From an uncultured Paenibacillus sp. (GTDB lineage: Bacteria > Bacillota > Bacilli > Paenibacillales > Paenibacillaceae): a stretch of 64,000 nucleotides of DNA. The position numbers were made by a program, and so were the translations under genes. Positions 61,638-64,000 of this stretch are shown piece by piece. Location of the stretch: contig CALAWP010000078.1 of the NCBI GenBank assembly GCA_937895345.1, forward strand, positions 71,543 through 135,542, read 5' to 3'. Under the pieces are notes generated by a model. It worked only from the letters and a program-made list of their open reading frames with translations. It was not told where the DNA came from and made no database searches. Position 1 is the stretch's first letter; each line of letters begins with the position of its first letter.

Positions 61638-61687
61638 TGATTTTCTCTCCTTCCGGACCGAATCGGGTTTGCGCCTTCAGACAGCGG

Positions 61688-61729
61688 AAAGACCGCACTC
61701 GGGCGATGGGAACGCGCAAGCCGGTCTTT
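61688..61729 (-). terminator. intra-operon hairpin after the second solute-binding protein gene
   Basis: Arms AAAGACCG and CGGTCTTT around a GC-rich loop in the 122-base gap between the binding protein and LplB genes. No U-tract, so it is more likely an mRNA-stabilising or attenuating element than a full terminator. Confidence 0.45.
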
Positions 61730-61759
61730 CGCGTCTGATCATGCTTTTGCTTCTTGAGA

Positions 61760-63460
61760 TTATTTGGAGAGCTCGACAAGCTCTTTCACTTTTTCCGTTA
61801 CGAACTTCTCATAAGAAGCCGTATCGAGCTTCTCGAATTCCGCGCGGTACTCCGACCATACCTTTTCGAAATCTTCCGGTTTGGCAAGCACCAGTTTCGG
61901 AATATATTTTTTGACCAGTTCCGTTTTCTTCGTCTCGTACAATTGCTCCGGAGAACCTTGCTCCTTGGCGATGCTCCAGGCCGGGTACCAAGGACGATCG
62001 TCCGGCGCCGAGAACAGCTCGGAGTACGTTTGAACGCCGTAAGCGCTAAGAATCGCTTTGTCGCCTTCCGTCAACCCCATTTGGAACACCTCCGGCTGCA
62101 ACGCAGGCGTAACGGCATTGCCGTCCGAAAGCGTCGAGTTCGTGTTGTACATCGGCCAATCGTAATCGTAATATTTGAAGCCGAATTTTTCCCGGAACGC
62201 TTCGTCAATCATCAACACTTGCTCTTTCGTCCGGTAGTAGCGGCCGTTTTCGTCGATTTCGTACGTTTCGCCTTTAATGCCCCAGCTTCTTAGAATTTGG
62301 TTTTCTTCCTTCAGCAGGTTGTCGAAATAAGCCATGATCCTTTCCGGGTTTTTGGCGCTGACAGTGACGCCGATGCCGCGGTTGTTGACGAAGCCCGGCG
62401 GATCCAAATATTGATCCTTCTGACCGTCAAACGTGACCGGCAGCGGGAAGTAGACAAAGTCGTCCTGTGAAGGATCTTTTTTGGCGGCGTCCTGCAAGTT
62501 CAGCTGGGCATTGTTGAACTGCCAGCCGTAATCGAAGAAGCCGAGCACTTTATGGGAAGTAAGCTTTGCGATATATTGGTCGTAGTTGTCGACGTACGAT
62601 GATTTGTCGAACAATCCTTTGGCGTTCACTTCGTTCAGCTTTTGCAGCCACCGTTTGTCATATTCGCCTGCCGTATAGACATGCGCCTCGTGATCGTCCA
62701 TATCGATGATGACTTCGCCGTCGTTCGGATATCCGGCCAGGTGCATCGGAGGATTCGATGTCGCAAAAAATCTCCAGTCGTGCGTCAAGGACAAGAAGCC
62801 TGTCAATCCCTCATCCTTATGCTTGGCGGCGAAATCCTCGATCAGCTTGAAATATTCGTCCACCGTCTTGATCTTCGGATAGCCCGCTTCCTTCAGGACG
62901 CGGCGCTGCACCCAGAACGCGCCTTGGTTAATGTTAGGATCCGGCTGGAACTCGTTGACGACCGTCGAGAACGACAGCGTATAAATTTTGCCGTCGGCAT
63001 GCTTCATACGGCTCAAATACGGCTCGTATACGCGCTTCAAGTTCGGATATTCATCGCTGGTCAAATAAGGAGTCAAGTCGATAAAGGCGTCGGCGCCGAT
63101 CATTTCGTCGATGGCCGCATCCGGAATGACGACGTCGGGATACTTGTTGGAAACGATCATCGTGCCGATCTTCGTATTCAGGTCGCCGACGATGTATTCC
63201 ATTTTGAAGTTGACGCCCGTTTGATCTTCCAACAGCTTGCCGATCGTCGTTTCGTTTGTGTTGATGTCTTTTTTGCCGGCTACGCCGCTAAAGTACGTAA
63301 ACGTCACTTTGTCGGCCGGCTTCTCGCCGCCGTTCGACGAACCGCCGTTGGACGGCTGCTGCGTCCCTCCATTGCCGCTGCCTCCGTTGCCGCCGTTGCT
63401 GGAGCATGCCGCCGTAACGAGCATGACGAGCGCCAGAACCGCAAGTAGTTTCTTTTTCAA
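61760..63460 (-). CDS. ABC transporter solute-binding lipoprotein, second system
   Basis: A 566-residue lipoprotein; signal peptide LKKKLLAVLALVMLVTAAC with the lipid Cys, then a Gly/Asn/Ser linker and a type I binding domain (FTYFSGVAGKKDINTNETTIGKLLEDQTGVN onward). The class is the large LplA group seen in oligosaccharide and uronide uptake. Start is a TTG at 63460, eight bases after AAAGGGG; an ATG seven codons upstream has no site. Proximity to GH67 suggests aldouronate-like ligands, as in the Paenibacillus xylan systems. Confidence 0.92.
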   Translation of the reverse strand: MKKKLLAVLALVMLVTAACSSNGGNGGSGNGGTQQPSNGGSSNGGEKPADKVTFTYFSGVAGKKDINTNETTIGKLLEDQTGVNFKMEYIVGDLNTKIGTMIVSNKYPDVVIPDAAIDEMIGADAFIDLTPYLTSDEYPNLKRVYEPYLSRMKHADGKIYTLSFSTVVNEFQPDPNINQGAFWVQRRVLKEAGYPKIKTVDEYFKLIEDFAAKHKDEGLTGFLSLTHDWRFFATSNPPMHLAGYPNDGEVIIDMDDHEAHVYTAGEYDKRWLQKLNEVNAKGLFDKSSYVDNYDQYIAKLTSHKVLGFFDYGWQFNNAQLNLQDAAKKDPSQDDFVYFPLPVTFDGQKDQYLDPPGFVNNRGIGVTVSAKNPERIMAYFDNLLKEENQILRSWGIKGETYEIDENGRYYRTKEQVLMIDEAFREKFGFKYYDYDWPMYNTNSTLSDGNAVTPALQPEVFQMGLTEGDKAILSAYGVQTYSELFSAPDDRPWYPAWSIAKEQGSPEQLYETKKTELVKKYIPKLVLAKPEDFEKVWSEYRAEFEKLDTASYEKFVTEKVKELVELSK

Positions 63461-63588
63461 CGTTCCTGCCCCTTTCAACATGAATAATCTGTAACAACCT
63501 AAGTGTAATATGACCATGAATCATTGTTTACCCTGTAAAGTATAGATCATACTGAGAAAATCATATATGAAAAAAAGACGATTCGAAC

Positions 63589-63595
63589 GGTTGAA
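63589..63595 (-). promoter_or_regulatory. TTCAACC motif upstream of the second ABC operon
   Basis: Minus-strand TTTTCAACCGTTCG centred on 63589-63595, about 130 bases upstream of the binding protein start. A likely -10 TATACT lies downstream near 63541 with a poor -35. Same orientation and sequence class as in the other two promoters. Confidence 0.4.
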
Positions 63596-63634
63596 AACCA
63601 CCATATGCTTGATTAAAAAAAATAAAACAAACTG

Positions 63635-63663
63635 TTGACACCGATCATGGAGTGTGATAAATT
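63635..63663 (+). promoter_or_regulatory. tRNA promoter
   Basis: TTGACA 63635-63640, 17-base spacer, TAAATT 63658-63663, 18 bases before the tRNA. Confidence 0.7.
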
Positions 63664-63681
63664 ATTAATTGTCGCTGATAC

Positions 63682-63754
63682 GATCTGTTAGCTCAGCTGG
63701 GAGAGCACCATCTTGACAGGGTGGGGGTCAGTGGTTCGAGCCCACTACAGATCA
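63682..63754 (+). tRNA. tRNA-Val (anticodon GAC)
   Basis: Full cloverleaf of 73 bases: acceptor GATCTGT/ACAGATC, D arm GCTC-GAGC, anticodon stem CCATC/GGTGG with loop TTGACAG giving anticodon GAC, five-base variable loop, T arm AGTGG-TTCGAGC-CCACT. The CCA end is not encoded; the base after the acceptor is A. Confidence 0.95.
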
Positions 63755-63761
63755 TACGGAA

Positions 63762-63787
63762 AAGCCCTTGTATATCAAGGGTTTTTT
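63762..63787 (+). terminator. terminator of the tRNA gene
   Basis: Arms AAGCCCTTG and CAAGGGTTT around TATAT, followed by TTTGCTTTTTAG. Confidence 0.88.
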
Positions 63788-64000
63788 GCTTTTTAGTCAC
63801 TTGACACCCAATGCCTGGTTATGCCAGTGGTGCCATTTTGGTACCGAAGGTGCAATAATATATAATAAATAGTGTCGAATGCAATGTGTCCACTCAAAAT
63901 GAAATGTGGAGTTGTCAAAAAAAGTGCAGTTTGAAAACACCCTCTTACAGAAATCCCGTTACTAAGCTGCTTGTGACAGCATTCTTTCGCGATAAATAGC
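63788..64000. other. AT-rich flank downstream of the tRNA, no gene identified
   Basis: No frame with a ribosome binding site is complete here. On the minus strand a frame entering from the right edge ends AIYRERMLSQAA and stop near 63962; it may be the tail of a gene, possibly of a mobile element, but 12 residues are not enough to name it. Base composition is clearly lower in GC than in the rest of the window. Confidence 0.3.

Overview
The window looks like chromosomal DNA of a spore-forming Paenibacillaceae bacterium (Paenibacillus/Cohnella type). Reasons: GC-rich low-GC-Gram-positive gene content, strong GGAGG ribosome binding sites, a CcpA that matches the Bacillus protein closely, a proS T-box leader, a Bacillus-type SpeA, YesM/YesN two-component regulation and LplA/B/C-type sugar ABC transporters. 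There is no rRNA, CRISPR array or prophage. One tRNA gene lies near the right end.

Left part (1-23 kb) is mostly core metabolism: a partial mtnN, ccpA, a VanZ-like protein, a DJ-1/PfpI protein, ptsI translationally coupled to a NagE-like EIICBA permease, a divergent aroA (EPSP synthase) followed by aroK, gndA, proS behind a T-box, a DUF1054 protein, an MFS exporter, speA, and a run of small conserved hypothetical genes. An intergenic stretch at 15.9-16.5 kb carries two tandem repeat families, one with a nearly perfect palindrome in every unit.

Right part (23-63.5 kb) is an accessory carbohydrate region: a large secreted glycoside hydrolase with three repeated C-terminal modules; a first lplB-lplC-SBP operon; a yesN-yesM pair; a nine-gene sugar catabolic operon (Zn-alcohol dehydrogenase, FGGY kinase, AroE-like dehydrogenase, archaeal-type cupin isomerase, 2-hydroxyacid dehydrogenase, TIM-barrel epimerase, L-fucose/D-arabinose isomerase, phosphotriesterase-like lactonase, DUF2961/GH172) divergent from its DeoR regulator; a Gfo/Idh/MocA dehydrogenase; GH140 with two CE7 esterases; GH78; a beta-mannosidase-type GH2; GH67; and a second SBP-lplB-lplC operon. 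Between the DUF2961 gene and the lactonase gene is the relic of a second YesN-type regulator that has lost its middle.

Two layers of shared regulation are visible. A 17-base sequence, AATAACAATAAATGATA, is identical in the deoR promoter and the divergent GH140/CE7 promoter, and its core recurs with one change upstream of GH2, suggesting one DeoR regulon. A TTCAACC motif, always in the same orientation relative to transcription, occurs upstream of the secreted hydrolase and of both ABC transporter operons, suggesting a YesN-type regulon; CcpA cre-like sites overlap several of these promoters. The proposed logic is: secreted hydrolase cuts polymer, the two transporters import acetylated/uronylated oligosaccharides, cytoplasmic GH67/GH2/GH78/GH140/CE7 trim them, and the DeoR operon channels an unusual monosaccharide into central metabolism.
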